Shown piece by piece: positions 15,477-27,000 of a stretch of DNA of 32,815 bases. The notes under the pieces are model-generated. The model searched no databases, was not told the DNA's origin, and saw only the letters and a list, made by a program, of their open reading frames with translations. Source of the stretch: Flavobacteriales bacterium (GTDB lineage: Bacteria > Bacteroidota > Bacteroidia > Flavobacteriales_F > PHOS-HE28); the NCBI GenBank assembly GCA_020848295.1, contig JADLAI010000086.1, positions 1-32,815 of the forward strand, given 5' to 3'. Every line of letters starts with the position of its first letter. The stretch's first letter is position 1. The translations under genes were made by a program, and so were the position numbers.

Positions 15477-18458
15477 TCAACGGTGTTGGATCAGGTCCCG
15501 CACTTGTTGTTTCAGCAGTTCGATCTCTCGCTGCTGCGTGTCGATCTGCACTTGTTGCTCCTGCACGGCTTTCACCAGGGGCACTACGAATTCCGCGTAG
15601 CGCAGGCCATAGAGGTCGCCAGCATTGTCAGGGGCATCAACACCGCTGAAGGTGAAACCGGTCTCCTTGGCGGCGCTCTCCACCTCCTGTGCCAGGAACC
15701 CGGTATATCGGATGGCGCTTTGGTGCGCGATGGCGGCCTCGGTCTCCGGATCGCTTACGCGCACCACGTTGCCTTCGTTGTCGTGCTCATGGCCTTCTTT
15801 CATCTGCTCCCGTAATCCGGACACATCGTAGTTGTAGGTCACGGGGTTCAATTTCATCACGAAATCCAGACCACGGACATCGCGTTGCACGTTCTGTTTG
15901 AAGCGTGCATCGCTCACCACGGTGAAGTTCACCGCGCCATTGATGCTGGTGACAAGCGTGTTGCCTACACGGACCATGTTCGTCGCGGTGGGGTGTGCGT
16001 CGTACCCGATGGATGTGGTGTTGCCGAATCCGTTCGCCGAGGGCCCTGCGGAGCGACCGATGGCGGTGTTGTTGTGCCCGGTGGTATTGTTGTCCAGCGC
16101 ATTGAATCCAACGCCGGTGTTGTAGCGCGCTGTGGTCAGCGTAGACCCAGCGTTGTAGCCTACCGCTGTGTTGTATTCCCCGTTGCCCGTGGTGCCGAAA
16201 AGCGCGAAGAAACCGAGACCGGTATTGCCGCTTCCGGTCGTATTGGACCGTAGCGCCTGATCACCTACGGCCGTATTGGTCTCACCGGAGGTGTTCAGCG
16301 AGAGCGACCAGGATCCAACCGCTGTGTTGCTGGTGCCATTGGAGAGGTTCATGGCTTGGTAGCCAACGGCGGTACAGTTGAGGCCGGAAACGTTCGCGAA
16401 CATCGCCTTGCTGCCCACGGCCGTGTTGTAGTAGCCTTCCATCGGTGGGAGTTTGCCGCCTGGAACGCCAAGCCCCGATGCGTTGTTGTACAGTGCGCTA
16501 TCGCCGATAGCCACCAGGTTGCTGCGGTTGCTGCCGAGGTAAAGGGCCCGCACACCGATGGCCACGTTGGAGTTGCCGACCTGATTACCGCGTAGCGCAT
16601 TGTGCCCCAGCGCTGCGTTGGACGAGCCAGTGGAGTTCGAGTACATCGAAGCACTACCGATCGCGGAGTTGCCGGTACCTGAGGTGGTAGTGTACAAGGA
16701 TCGGTAACCCATGCCGGTGTTGCTTTGCCCGGTCTGGTTGTTGTATAAGGTTCCTGTTCCGTTGGCTGTGTTCCCGTAGCCTGCAGTGTTCCGATAGAGT
16801 GATTGATAGCCGGTCGCTGTGTTCCAATAGCCGTCAGCATTATTGCGCAACGCCTGGAAACCGAATGCACTGTTCAATGCTCCAGTCGTGTTCGCCATCA
16901 AGGCCATCTTCCCGATGCTGGTCATTCCGGTGGTGGAGTCGGTGGCTATGTAGCCCGCCCGCGTGTTCGCGACGCGGATCACCATCGGTTGAGCATCGGT
17001 GGTACCCAGGAAGTTGTTCGCTGGGTTGGTGGATGCATTTCCCAGCAATGCCCAGCCATTTGCGCTGCCTGCGGGACCTGCTGGGCCTTGCAGCCCTTGC
17101 GGTCCGACCAGCGACGTGCCCGTTCCCCAACCACCGGCCGTCTTGGGGCCGAAGATGAAGTCGCTGGTGGTGTTGATGTAGAAGTCGCCGATAGCGCCGA
17201 TCCCCACTGCGGGATCGGTCGTGCCGTTGAGGACCGTTTTGCCATCAAGACCGTTCGTGCCGAGGGCCCCTTGTGGGCCTGTGGGACCGGTCGCACCTTG
17301 AGGACCAGCCGCACCCGTAGCACCAGTGGCGCCTGTTGCACCGATCGGTCCGGCAGGCCCCATGGCTCCCGTTGTTCCTTGAGGCCCCATGGGCCCGGTA
17401 GCTCCTGTTGCACCAGTGGCACCTTGTGGACCGACAGCACCTTGCGCACCCGTTGCCCCCGTGGCGCCAGTTGGCCCGACCAGCGGAGTACCTGCGCCCC
17501 ATGCACCTGCGGTCTTGGGTCCGTAGATCTGATCGCTGGTGGTGTTGATGTAGAAATCACCGTTCGCACCAACAGCTGCCGTGGGGTTCGTGGTTCCGTT
17601 CAACAGCGTTCTTCCATCGGCACCGGCAGGCCCCATGGCGCCGGTTGCACCCGTAGGGCCTGTGGATCCTTGTGCGCCCGTTGCACCGGTCGCGCCCGTC
17701 GCTCCTACGGGTCCCGTTGTCCCCATGGCGCCGGTAGGCCCCTGTGGTCCGGTCGGTCCTTGTATCGAACCAACGTTCTCCCACGAGTTGGTGTTGTCGC
17801 TCCACACGAAAAGACTACCGTCGATCAAGTAGGCGTCACCGGGATCGCCGTTAGGAGGCAACTCGCTTTCGTCATCCAAGGACCCAAGGATCGATACGCC
17901 TGTTCCATCTTGACCAGCCGCACCTTGCGGACCCGTTGGTCCGGGCACGCCCTGTGGCCCTTGCGGTCCGGTTGCGCCGGTAGGTCCAGCTGCGCCCGTC
18001 GCGCCGGGGGGGCCTTGTGTGCCGGCGGGACCGGGAACGCCTTGTACACCTTGCGGGCCTTGAGGGCCGGGTGTATTGCTGGTCTCAGCGAAGAGGGCGT
18101 AGGGTACGCTCATCAGTTGCGAGGTACCCACCGGCGTGCCATTCATGCTGGTCCGCACGAAGTAGGGACCGTTGCTCCAATCGATGTTCGCGAAGGTGCC
18201 GCTCACCACGGTTCCACCACCAATGGCCACATTGGCGAGGCCGAACGCGTTGGTGGTCACAGCGTGGGTTTCGTTGTAGACCACCGGTCCGTTCGCACTG
18301 CCTTGCAGCAAGGCGATGCCGAGCGTGGCTTCGGTGTTGGCTTCGATCGCTCCTGCACCATCGCGCAGGATCGCCTGGTAGTTGATACGCTGTGGCGCTT
18401 GTGCCCACGCGGCCGATGCGAGCGTGAAGGCAAAGAGAAGGGATAAGGGCTTCTTCAT
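15477..18458 (-). CDS. large secreted collagen-like fibre protein with YadA-type repeats and S74 chaperone domain
   Basis: 993 residues. Signal peptide 1-19 ([20 protein letters not shown]) is followed to about residue 125 by the common Bacteroidota fibre N-domain ([45 protein letters not shown]). Residues about 129-465 are collagen-like Gly-X-Y tracts split by three spacers; two of these are near-copies of one module ([24 protein letters not shown]). YadA-like NTAIG/NTAVG repeats cover about 500-830. The S74 domain starts at Ser849 ([13 protein letters not shown]), with YTGFLAQEV and a terminal coiled coil ([21 protein letters not shown]). Collagen-like and S74 domains both form trimers, so a long trimeric stalked fibre is likely. 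It starts 3 bases after the small T9SS gene and shares its promoter. Attachment to the surface is inferred. Confidence 0.93.
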   Translation of the reverse strand: MKKPLSLLFAFTLASAAWAQAPQRINYQAILRDGAGAIEANTEATLGIALLQGSANGPVVYNETHAVTTNAFGLANVAIGGGTVVSGTFANIDWSNGPYFVRTSMNGTPVGTSQLMSVPYALFAETSNTPGPQGPQGVQGVPGPAGTQGPPGATGAAGPTGATGPQGPQGVPGPTGPQGAAGQDGTGVSILGSLDDESELPPNGDPGDAYLIDGSLFVWSDNTNSWENVGSIQGPTGPQGPTGAMGTTGPVGATGATGATGAQGSTGPTGATGAMGPAGADGRTLLNGTTNPTAAVGANGDFYINTTSDQIYGPKTAGAWGAGTPLVGPTGATGATGAQGAVGPQGATGATGATGPMGPQGTTGAMGPAGPIGATGATGATGAAGPQGATGPTGPQGALGTNGLDGKTVLNGTTDPAVGIGAIGDFYINTTSDFIFGPKTAGGWGTGTSLVGPQGLQGPAGPAGSANGWALLGNASTNPANNFLGTTDAQPMVIRVANTRAGYIATDSTTGMTSIGKMALMANTTGALNSAFGFQALRNNADGYWNTATGYQSLYRNTAGYGNTANGTGTLYNNQTGQSNTGMGYRSLYTTTSGTGNSAIGSASMYSNSTGSSNAALGHNALRGNQVGNSNVAIGVRALYLGSNRSNLVAIGDSALYNNASGLGVPGGKLPPMEGYYNTAVGSKAMFANVSGLNCTAVGYQAMNLSNGTSNTAVGSWSLSLNTSGETNTAVGDQALRSNTTGSGNTGLGFFALFGTTGNGEYNTAVGYNAGSTLTTARYNTGVGFNALDNNTTGHNNTAIGRSAGPSANGFGNTTSIGYDAHPTATNMVRVGNTLVTSINGAVNFTVVSDARFKQNVQRDVRGLDFVMKLNPVTYNYDVSGLREQMKEGHEHDNEGNVVRVSDPETEAAIAHQSAIRYTGFLAQEVESAAKETGFTFSGVDAPDNAGDLYGLRYAEFVVPLVKAVQEQQVQIDTQQREIELLKQQVRDLIQHR
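17065..18072 (-). repeat. collagen-like Gly-X-Y coding region with a duplicated spacer module
   Basis: Coding repeat within the 993-residue fibre gene. Gly-X-Y runs are dominated by [17 protein letters not shown] and GPAG. The DNA at about 17100-17240 and 17460-17615 encodes two similar spacers of about 45 residues, each flanked by collagen tracts, so a collagen-plus-spacer unit seems to have duplicated. Repeats of this kind often change length between strains. Confidence 0.85.
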
Positions 18459-18461
18459 GGC

Positions 18462-18932
18462 TTAGTGGGTTATGGAGATCTTGAAGGACTTCAGGGTGGT
18501 GTTTTCGTCGCTGAGCACGCGGAGGAAGTATCCGCCGCTCGCGTAGGCTTGCATGTCCAACTCGGTGATGCTGCTTCCGATGCGGCCCTCGGTCACCAGG
18601 CGGCCAGCAGCGTCGTGCAGGAAATAGCGTTGGGCCTGTGTGGTGGAGCCCGCGTCGATGTGCAGCGTATGCCGTACCGGGTTCGGATACACGGTGATGG
18701 TCACGGCCTCCTCCGTATCAGCCACCAGCGTGGTGATGTCCGCCCAGGGTTGGTTGAAGCCTTGTGTCAGCGTGGTTCCGCTAGCGGATACCGTGTTGAT
18801 CACGGTTTCGCCGATGGTGTAGGAGATGGCATCCGTTGCGTTGACATGGTGGCCACCACCGCCGGATACCACCTGTTGCGCCACGCCCGCGAAGGGTAGG
18901 GCCAGTAGGAGGGGAAGGATCATGTTGCGCAT
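18462..18932 (-). CDS. small secreted protein with T9SS type A C-terminal sorting domain
   Basis: 156 residues. The ATG at 18932 opens a signal peptide (MRNMILPLLLALPFAGVAQ); the longer frame upstream crosses the promoter. The mature N-part (QVVSGGGGHHVNATDAISYTIGE, then LTQGFNQPW) is a short beta-rich stretch often found before sorting domains in Bacteroidota. From about residue 75 it is a classic T9SS type A domain: ITVYPNPVRHTLHID, then HDAAGRLVTEGRI, LDMQAYASGGYFLRVL and a Lys-containing last strand (TTLKSFKISITH). The domain directs transport across the outer membrane by type IX secretion and usually anchoring at the surface. Almost nothing remains besides export signals, so it may be an anchor or partner for the fibre encoded 3 bases downstream. 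Confidence 0.93.
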   Translation of the reverse strand: MRNMILPLLLALPFAGVAQQVVSGGGGHHVNATDAISYTIGETVINTVSASGTTLTQGFNQPWADITTLVADTEEAVTITVYPNPVRHTLHIDAGSTTQAQRYFLHDAAGRLVTEGRIGSSITELDMQAYASGGYFLRVLSDENTTLKSFKISITH

Positions 18933-18950
18933 GGGTCTTCGTTGTTGATG

Positions 18951-18997
18951 CGAAGTACCCGCGCGGTTGGTGGCACTACAATACCACGTGCGTAGTA
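18951..18997 (-). promoter_or_regulatory. dyad-controlled promoter of the T9SS protein / collagen-like fibre pair
   Basis: Plus-strand 18982-18997 reads TACCACGTGCGTAGTA, five of six outer pairs matching; the gene-strand half near the promoter is GTGGTA. TTCG (18951-18954, in GTACTTCG) follows after 27 bases and the ATG lies 18 bases further on. The dyad starts 2 bases past the stop codon of the fibronectin-III gene, making this an internal promoter of the long operon. A 25-bp block including the dyad (18976-19000) recurs without mismatch at 29696-29720. Confidence 0.65.
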
Positions 18998-18999
18998 CG

Positions 19000-21036
19000 C
19001 TAACGCATCTCCACGCTGGCGCCCATTTCCACGATGCGCGATGAACCACCGTCGGCATACACGGCCTTCACCGCATACCGATAGCTGCCTTTGCCCGGAA
19101 CACGGATATCCGTGTAGGTGGTGGCATCAGCAGGAGCGGAGGCGATGGAGGTGCCTGCCGACCCGTTCTTGGAACGATAGATCACATAGTGCTTCACCGG
19201 TTTTGCTGGAACGGTCCAGCGCACGTGTACCACATGGTCCATCGGTGTGGCGAACACGGCTCCCACGGCCGGGCGCTGGGGCTGTGCGTTCAAACGCACT
19301 TCCAATGGAACGGAGCGTGGCGAAGTATTGCCCGCACTGTCCAGGGCCAGCATCACATAGGTGTATGCGGAAGGGGCCTCCACGGTGCGGTCCGCCCACG
19401 TACGGCGATCCTCGTTCGTGTACCAAGCCGTCACTTCGCGCCAGGCGGTATCACGTTCGCTGCGGCGCAGTAGGAGGTGACGAGCCACATCGTTGCTGCT
19501 GCTCGGAACGAAGTGCAGGACCACGGAACTGTCGCTCACGGCATAGCGTTCGAACACCGGTGCAACAGGGGCCACCACATCGGGTTTCACCAGCATCAGC
19601 GTCGCGCTCATTGCGCTGTGGTTGAAGTTGCGGTCCACGGCCACCACCCGGTAGTAGATGTGTTTAGTGAGGGTGCGCAAGGGGATGGTGTCGTGGAAGA
19701 TCGTATCCTGGATCGGCTCTGGTGAGAGGTTGTTGAAGTTGTGGTCCGCCGCATTGGCGAAGAAGACCCGGTACCCGAGGATGTCATTCTCTTTTCCCAA
19801 GGGCCAATGCACGGTCACCACACCTGCTGTGTCGATGCTGCCGCGCAAGTTCATCGCGGGTGCTGGTGCGATGGAATCCACGAGTGTGCCATAGCCACTG
19901 AGCGAAACGGATTCATTCCCTGCCGTGTCCACTGCCCACACACGGAAGTGGTTCTCGGCGATCAGGAACGTTGATGTGTCGGTGAACTGTCGTGCGGATG
20001 GGGGAAGCAGTTCGCGATGCAAGGGCACATACGCAGCTTGGGCATGGTGCGTCTTCTCCACGCGGAATCCTTTGAGATCGTTGGCGAGACCAGGTTGTTC
20101 CCAGTGCACCACTAAACGCCCATTCTCATCCTTCACGGCTTTCATTTCCGGACTGGCTGGCGCGGTGCGATCACGCCCCATGGCGCTGACCACGGGTGCT
20201 TCGGTACTCACCATGCCGAAGGGTGTGATGCCGATCGCGCGGTAGTCGTATGTGGTGTAATCACGTGCGATGGTGGTATCGGTGTAGGTGTAGTAAGGCG
20301 CTGCGCCGCGCTTATTGTCCATCGGCACGAAAGGCACGTTGTTCAAGCGCTGCCATGCTGCGCCGTTCTGCCTGCGTTCGATCCAATATGCGCTGAAGGA
20401 TCCGTACACCAGGTCGCGTTCCCATCGGAGTGCGATGCTTCCTTCCTTCTCCTGTGCCGATAGGGATGGTCCGTGAGGAATGGCATCCACTCCTTGTTCG
20501 CGGTCCACCGCGACCACGGCCGTATCCGGATGACCTGGGTCCAGTGTGATCACCCGATAGAGGTAGTAACCCGTTCCACTCACATCCTTGTCCACCCAGC
20601 GGTAGCCCAGCGCGTTGGCAATGGCCGGATCGATGTCCGCATACAGTGCACAGAGCGACCAGCGCAAGGCCACTTGATCAGCGGCATCCATCTGTGCGCG
20701 GAGGTCACCGGTGTTCGGTGCCATGTTCGTTCCGTACAGGGCCTGCGCAATGATCGGCGCAAACAGGTTCTGCGAGAGTCGCTGTTTCAGCAATTCCAAT
20801 GACGCGGGTTTCAGCGTATCGGTGTTGAGTCGTTTTGCAGTAAGGTCCGTGGTGCTCACATCCACGCGTTCGATCCGGCATCCGTTACGATTGAATCGTT
20901 CCCAGGCTTCGACCGTGCTGGGTGCCCAGCGGACGACGATGGAGTCCTTCGCATTGAAGGCAAGAGCGCGCAGACTTTGTGCGGACGCCGAACCAATGGT
21001 CATCGCGCCAAGGAGGAGAAGTTGAATGTAGCGCAT
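19000..21036 (-). CDS. secreted fibronectin type III repeat protein
   Basis: 678 residues with a signal peptide (MRYIQLLLLGAMTIGSASAQ) and no further membrane span. Fibronectin-III-like modules are clear from about residue 190 on: paired strands such as GSIALRWERD...YWIERR, GRLVVHWEQP...GFRVEKT, GVVTVHWPLG...GYRVFFA and HVVHVRWTVP...HYVIYRS, each ending in a YRVVAVD-like strand. The first 190 residues hold one more divergent module with a helical insert. There is no sorting domain or lipobox. Its ATG lies 3 bases after the stop of the 2297-residue protein gene, so the two are translated from one message and probably act together at the cell surface or in the periplasm. The specific function is unknown. 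Confidence 0.85.
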   Translation of the reverse strand: MRYIQLLLLGAMTIGSASAQSLRALAFNAKDSIVVRWAPSTVEAWERFNRNGCRIERVDVSTTDLTAKRLNTDTLKPASLELLKQRLSQNLFAPIIAQALYGTNMAPNTGDLRAQMDAADQVALRWSLCALYADIDPAIANALGYRWVDKDVSGTGYYLYRVITLDPGHPDTAVVAVDREQGVDAIPHGPSLSAQEKEGSIALRWERDLVYGSFSAYWIERRQNGAAWQRLNNVPFVPMDNKRGAAPYYTYTDTTIARDYTTYDYRAIGITPFGMVSTEAPVVSAMGRDRTAPASPEMKAVKDENGRLVVHWEQPGLANDLKGFRVEKTHHAQAAYVPLHRELLPPSARQFTDTSTFLIAENHFRVWAVDTAGNESVSLSGYGTLVDSIAPAPAMNLRGSIDTAGVVTVHWPLGKENDILGYRVFFANAADHNFNNLSPEPIQDTIFHDTIPLRTLTKHIYYRVVAVDRNFNHSAMSATLMLVKPDVVAPVAPVFERYAVSDSSVVLHFVPSSSNDVARHLLLRRSERDTAWREVTAWYTNEDRRTWADRTVEAPSAYTYVMLALDSAGNTSPRSVPLEVRLNAQPQRPAVGAVFATPMDHVVHVRWTVPAKPVKHYVIYRSKNGSAGTSIASAPADATTYTDIRVPGKGSYRYAVKAVYADGGSSRIVEMGASVEMR

Positions 21037-21039
21037 GGA

Positions 21040-24000
21040 TCAGGGAGCTGTTTGCATCGCGCCGCCATTTGGAATGCCACCTGCGGCTTGGTTGGGCGTG
21101 GCGAGCGGTCCTTGGGTATGGTTGTAAATGGCTTCGCCGGAGCTCAAGTCGATGGTCTGGTTCCAATCTGCGAACTGCTGACAGGTCGGTGGTGGCTGGA
21201 AGCTGAAGCGGATGCGGTAGTTGCCGCGGTAGGCCCGTTTGAAGCCGGAGTTCTGGAAGCGGATCACCATGCTCCGCAGCGGTTCCACCATGTCGCCCAT
21301 GTTCTCGCCGGGAGAGTCGGCGCCATTCAACGGGCCGCATTTGGCGATCACGTTCGCGGTGATGGAGACGAGGCGTTGCTGATCGTTGCGTACCCACCGC
21401 GGTGTGGCGTTGTCCAGGCGCACGGAAGCAGGTGGTGCTCCGTCGCTGATCGCCATGCTGCCCACCTGCTGAGCGACCATCCCCATTGCTGGCGCAGGGG
21501 CGGTCTCCTCGCTGGTCAACGGTTGCATCGTGGGGTTGCCGGCCCGCCAGGTAACGGTGCGGTAGGGCGGCATACCGATCGGATCCGGGCTATCGGAGAT
21601 ATACGGAACGCCCATACTATATACCAGGCTGCGTTGCAGGTCCATGCTGCTGCATCCCTGGGCCTTGATCTCTGCATAGTAGTCGTACAACACCGGATCG
21701 CTCCATTGCCTTGACCAGGCATCGGCGAGCGCATCCGTTAGGCCGATGAGCGGTGCGATCTTGAACGAGGGCCGGACAGCGGATGTGTAGCCCAATACAT
21801 CGAACACATCGAAACGTTCGCCTTGGAAGTCGGGCCGCAGTGTTTCACGTGGGGGGCTCGCACCATCGCTCTCGAGGTGGGTGATGCTGTTGGTGAGCGA
21901 GGCTGCCTTGGCCGTGATGGTGTTGAAGTTGGATGTGGCGAAGAAGTAGGTGAAGAGCAACTTCTCGTTGCGGCGCAAGGAGTAGCCAGAGAGTCGGCGA
22001 CGCTTGATGTTCATGGTAAGGCCGTTCGCGCTGCTGGTGCTCGCACTGGTGTTCACCGTGCTCATCGAAAGCGCACTGATATCCGCGAGGTCGGCGCCTA
22101 GGGCCTGCTGCCCCACCGTGCCTGCTATCAGGCTGTCGCGGTAGATGAACTGCGCCACGTAGGTCTTGTGGTTCATCAACGGCGGCAGGTTGAAGGTGAT
22201 GATCGTGGGGTCATTCTCTTCCAAGGCAACGATGGCCAGGCAGGTGATGGTGGCGCCGCCGAGGTGCGGTGTGAGCATTACCTTGTAGATGCGTGTACGG
22301 CCCGGCGCGGCGGGTCCGAAGAGCAGCGTTTGCGAGGAAAGGTCGCCCTTGCAATGGATGATGGCCGATCGGCATTCATCCTGTAACACATAGCGTTGGC
22401 CGATGAACGGGTAGGTGTACACGATGTCCTGTTCGCGCAGTTCCTTCAGTCCCTCTCCCGTCTTGAATGCGATGGTGCTATCCCAGACCGCTTGTTCGCC
22501 CTGTGTGATGGCGGTCGCCCACAGCCCCTCGCTGTTGCGCTCCTCGGCACGCAGTTTCACGCTGAACGTGTATTTGGTGAACGGGTCCAGGTAGCGCGCG
22601 GGCACAACCACTATTTGATCCTTGGAGGGCGACATTTCAATGGTGGTCTGCTGTTCGGTGCCTACCCGCTTCAGTTGCGCGGCATCCAACACCAGGCGGA
22701 AGGTGCGCCAGTATGAGCTGCCATCCTCGCGGTATTCCTTCAGGTTGAAGGGGACATCCAGCTTCATGTTCAGCGCCACTTCGCAATTGATGCCCACGTC
22801 CACGGGTGTGGTACCCGGTGCTATGCCATCGTTGTGGTGTGGTGTGATATCGCCGATGGGGTCCAGGCCGGCCAAGGCCCCGCCACCGAAGTTGTCGCAC
22901 GGGTGACCTGCGGAGAAGGGGAAGTTGAATGACCCATCGATCATGCCGCCGAGAATGCTGTACTCCCCACCCACGTCGCCGCGCACCCAGCTGGGATCGG
23001 CGAAGCCACCCTGGAGCATGGCTGCGGCCGCGATCTTCATGATCTCGAAATCACCTTCGGCGAACCACACGTCCACGTGCAGGCTCACGCTGCCGCCGAG
23101 GTAGGCGAATACCTGCCCGGTCGCGTAGAACCCGGCGATGCCCGGATCGGCGATGCCCTCGCACGCCATGTTCGCTGCGGACACGAAGGCCATGTCGAAG
23201 CCCAGCCCGGCATGCAGTTGCATGCGCAGCAGATAGAAGTCGAACTTCTGATCCATGGCAGCCCGTGCACCGAAGGCGATGCCCGTTGCTTCATCCACGC
23301 CGTTGGGCCAGCTGAAGTCGGTGTTGCCTAGCAGGGCTAGCACGGCGGAGGAGTCAGGTGGTAGCGGATCGGGCAGGTCCTGGCCCACCATGAAGTAGCT
23401 CGTGCTGGAGAAGAGGCCGAGGTAGTCCAGTCCAACAGGCGTTTGTGGTGTGCCCACGAAGAAGTGCCAGGTGTCCGGCGTGATCAGCAGTTCCGCACCA
23501 CCGGCAAGATCATTGGGGCCTGTGCCGGTGACGATGCCGATTCCGATGGTGACGAACATCTGGAAGTTCGCCTGGAACACATCATTGGGGAAGTCGTAGC
23601 TGATCGCTGCGGTGCCTCGGATCGGAACGTGTTCGCGATCATTGCGATCGGCCATCATGTACACGTTGCCGTTGAGGAACGCCGTGCTCACACCGCCACT
23701 TTCACTGAAGGTCATACCGGCGGTGAGGTCACCGTTGTAAGCGCGGCCGCTGGCGCCATCGCCGAAGATCACGGTGGCCTTGAAGCCGAAGAGCTCGGAT
23801 GCATCGGGCCGATACACCACGTTGCTCAGGGTAAGCCCTGGCGTGTAGTCCTCATCATCCTGGTTGGTGATGGTGGCCGCCGTGACCGTTGCTGCGCTGG
23901 GCACCTCGCCCACACGGCGCATGTGGTACCAGGCACCACCACCAAAGCCGTACACGTTGAACGGTTGCCCCGGAGAGAAGCCACCTTCCTTGGCGAACAT

Positions 24001-27000
24001 GGCATCGGCGAACCAGTACCGTGTGCCATTCACGGTACCGAACTGTGCCGCCGCTGCCACTTCCAACGCGCCTTTCATGAACCACGCTTTCACGCTGCCG
24101 TTGATGCCATTGCCGTAGGTGGGATCGTCGTGGTACCAGCGGAGCCCACCGATGATCTTCACCGCGCCGGTCTCGCCGGTCACCCCGATGGAGTCGAGTT
24201 CCACGGAGTGGTGACCCCACTGGTGCAATGCCGAGGTGTTCAATTGGCCCAGCACAGCAATACGCGTGGTGGCCACGAAGATGTTGGTCTGTCCGCTCAG
24301 GTTCAGGTTGATGTCGAAACCGATACCGGCCATGATACCACCTTCGGAGTTGCGCCGTTCGGTGGTCACGCGGGTGATGCTGATCGGAAAGCCGCCAGTA
24401 CTTCCACCGGTGGGTGCGTTGTCATCCGACAAGTCTTCGGCGTACGCTGCGCCCATGTACTTCTGCGGGCTCGCTAGGGAGAACACGCCGTTGTCGGTGG
24501 CGTTGGTATACGGGTCGTCCGTTTGGAAGTAGAGGCCTTGGAATGCGATGTCGCGGAAGTTGATGTTCAAGGCACTGGGCATGTTCACATCCACGGTGAG
24601 CTTACCGTTCAGTTCGGCGCGCGCGCTGTTGCCGGTGTTGGCATCGCCGAAAATGGCCCGCACCGTACTGGTCTCGAGCAGCTCGAGCTGGCCCACGTAC
24701 ATCGGTATGTTCAATTGTCCATCGGGGTGCAGCAGGAATTCCATGCGTGTATCCTCTGTCTGCGGATCATGCTGGATCATGCCGGTGTACAGCAGCAACG
24801 TGTCGCTGAACGGCATGCGGATCCGCCCGCTGAAACCGCCTTGGGCGAAGGCGTTCGCAACAATGTCGGCGTGCAGGGTGTCCAGGGAGAATCCCCATCC
24901 GTCCAAAGTACCCTCGTCGGTATCGAGCACATTGGCCACCTTGAATTTCGCGGACACGCCGTTACCGAACTCATAGATGAAGTCGTCCACTTGAGCGGTC
25001 ACGCGGCCTGCACCTTCCAAGCGCTGGATGGTCGGAGGCATCCGCAGCATGGTGCGCTTTACGAACACCCCGGTCCAATCATCGGTGATGGTGCCGTCTT
25101 CCTGCATGCGATCGCTGGTGAGGAAGTGGCCCTGCGGCAATTCCATTTCCGGCGGATTGATGTAGCTCGCCAGATCCAGCCAGGCTTCCTGCACATCGAA
25201 GCCCCAGCTCTTGGCGTTGGTCAGGTGGAAGGGGACGTTCATGTCCAGGCGCCCCATCACACCGCCACGACCGGTGCGCACGCGAAGCGAGCCGATCACT
25301 TTGCGCGGCCCATCTTCTCCGTTGGCGAGATCCTCGCGCAGCTTCTCTTGGCCGAAGCGGTATTCGAGGTCGATGGTGGCTGCGCGGAATCCGTTGCAAT
25401 CCCAGGCCACGAAGGTTCCGCTATCCTGCACGGTGGTGAAACCATCGGCGAAACGCGCGCCGTTCAACTTCACGGTGTCTTCACCAAGCGGCACACGCAC
25501 TTCACCCAGGAGATAGAGCGTGGCTTCTTCGGAAAGATCACCGATACCGCCGGGGTGGAACGGTACCGCCATATTGCCGAGGCCAAGCACTTCGCCCAGG
25601 TCTTGCATGGGTAGAGCCATGCCGGCGTTCAAGCGTGCGATGGTGTCGGTGAACTGTACGCCGAGAATGCCGATCACCACACGCCCTGCGGGCAATTCCT
25701 TGTCGATGCCGATGGGTAAGCCCATGGGTGAGCTGCCCGCGAACTGGCTCACCAAACGGCCGGCGGTGTTCAGGTAGTCATCAATGGCTTGGGCGGCTTG
25801 TGGGTTGAAGCCTGCGGCGAGCGAGGTGCCCGTGGCCCATGCAGGCGGGATCACACCTTCGTTGTCGTACATGCCGTTCACCACACCGTCATACACGCGT
25901 TTGTTCGCATTGATCCGGACATTCGTGAAGCGCACGCGCAAGGCGGCTTTCATCACCGGCACATCCACCAGTCCTTCACCGGATGCCATGTTGGCCGCAC
26001 CGTAGGTGATGCTGGTCAACCGCATCTTGAACAGGCCCACTTCCACGGTGTCGCCGGTGTGGAAGGTGGTCACAGCCACTTGATCGATGATGGATGTGGG
26101 CGCACGACGACAGACCGCCAAGCATTCCGCAGGTGGGATCACGTCCTCTTCTTCTGTGGTCGTTGTGGATCCGCCACCGCCTTCGCCATTCTCACCGATG
26201 GTGAAGCTGTACGTAGGACCTGCCCGGTAATGTGGACCGAGTTCACTGTTGGGGTCGGTCAGCCAGACGATACGCCAGTAGTAGGTGCCTTCTGCGTTGG
26301 GTGTGAAGGCGAACTCCACTTCCTTGTAGAGTTCGGCGATCATGCACGCTTCATCGCAGCTCTGTTCCAGCAGGTCAAGGAGCATGCCCACCCGTCCGCT
26401 TTCAAAGGCTTCCCGGATGGCGAAATCGGTGGTCTTGGAAACATCCAATCGCCAGCGCTGGTAGATATGGCCATTGGTCTGTGTGCTGATGCCGTCCACG
26501 TTCTGGATGATGGGGAATGGAGGCAACAGGCGCGCGGGTGGCTCGGCCGTTTTGAAGCGAAGGAGCACGGGCGCGTAGCCGGTCTCTTCGAGATCACCGC
26601 CGTTGCGGGGCAGTTGCGCCTGGTGCGGCGGGCTGATCATGCGGGGCGTGCCCATGCCAGTAGCGAAGCCGCCAGCCATGTACCCGGTGATCGGGTCGCC
26701 ATTGTCCGGCATCAAGCGAACGGTCGCGGTCATCATGTGCTCTTCACCGGAGTCGAATCGCATCACGCCGGGATCGGTGTCCCGCTTGTAGATGTTCACG
26801 TGTCGCGACTGGTCTTGCGTTACCGGAATACCCAACACTTCTTGTTGGGAGGGCTGTGGCCCATCGGCCCAGACCAATTCGCGTTGGTAGTCCTGCTGCT
26901 CACCACCCACATGGATCAGCGTTAGCTCGCTTTCGAACTGTGTGATGTCCGCGCGGTATGGATCGAAGCGCGCCACGATGGGCATGAAGTCCCACGGTAG

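Noticed and set aside
16803-18446. Long plus-strand frame opposite the collagen-like fibre gene
   Set aside because: It is the mirror of the Gly-X-Y repeats, rich in Arg, Cys and Gly with no domain; the minus-strand frame has signal peptide, collagen, YadA and S74 domains.
5347-18458. S74 (phage tail-spike chaperone) domains as a sign of a prophage
   Set aside because: All the proteins have signal peptides and Bacteroidota fibre N-domains, and no phage structural, integrase or lysis genes are present.
23443-24477. Plus-strand frames of 300-380 residues opposite the giant protein (also 24523-25614 and 25789-26925)
   Set aside because: They are rich in His, Gly, Arg and Val without domains or promoters and lie opposite a continuous 2297-codon gene; GC-rich DNA gives such shadows.
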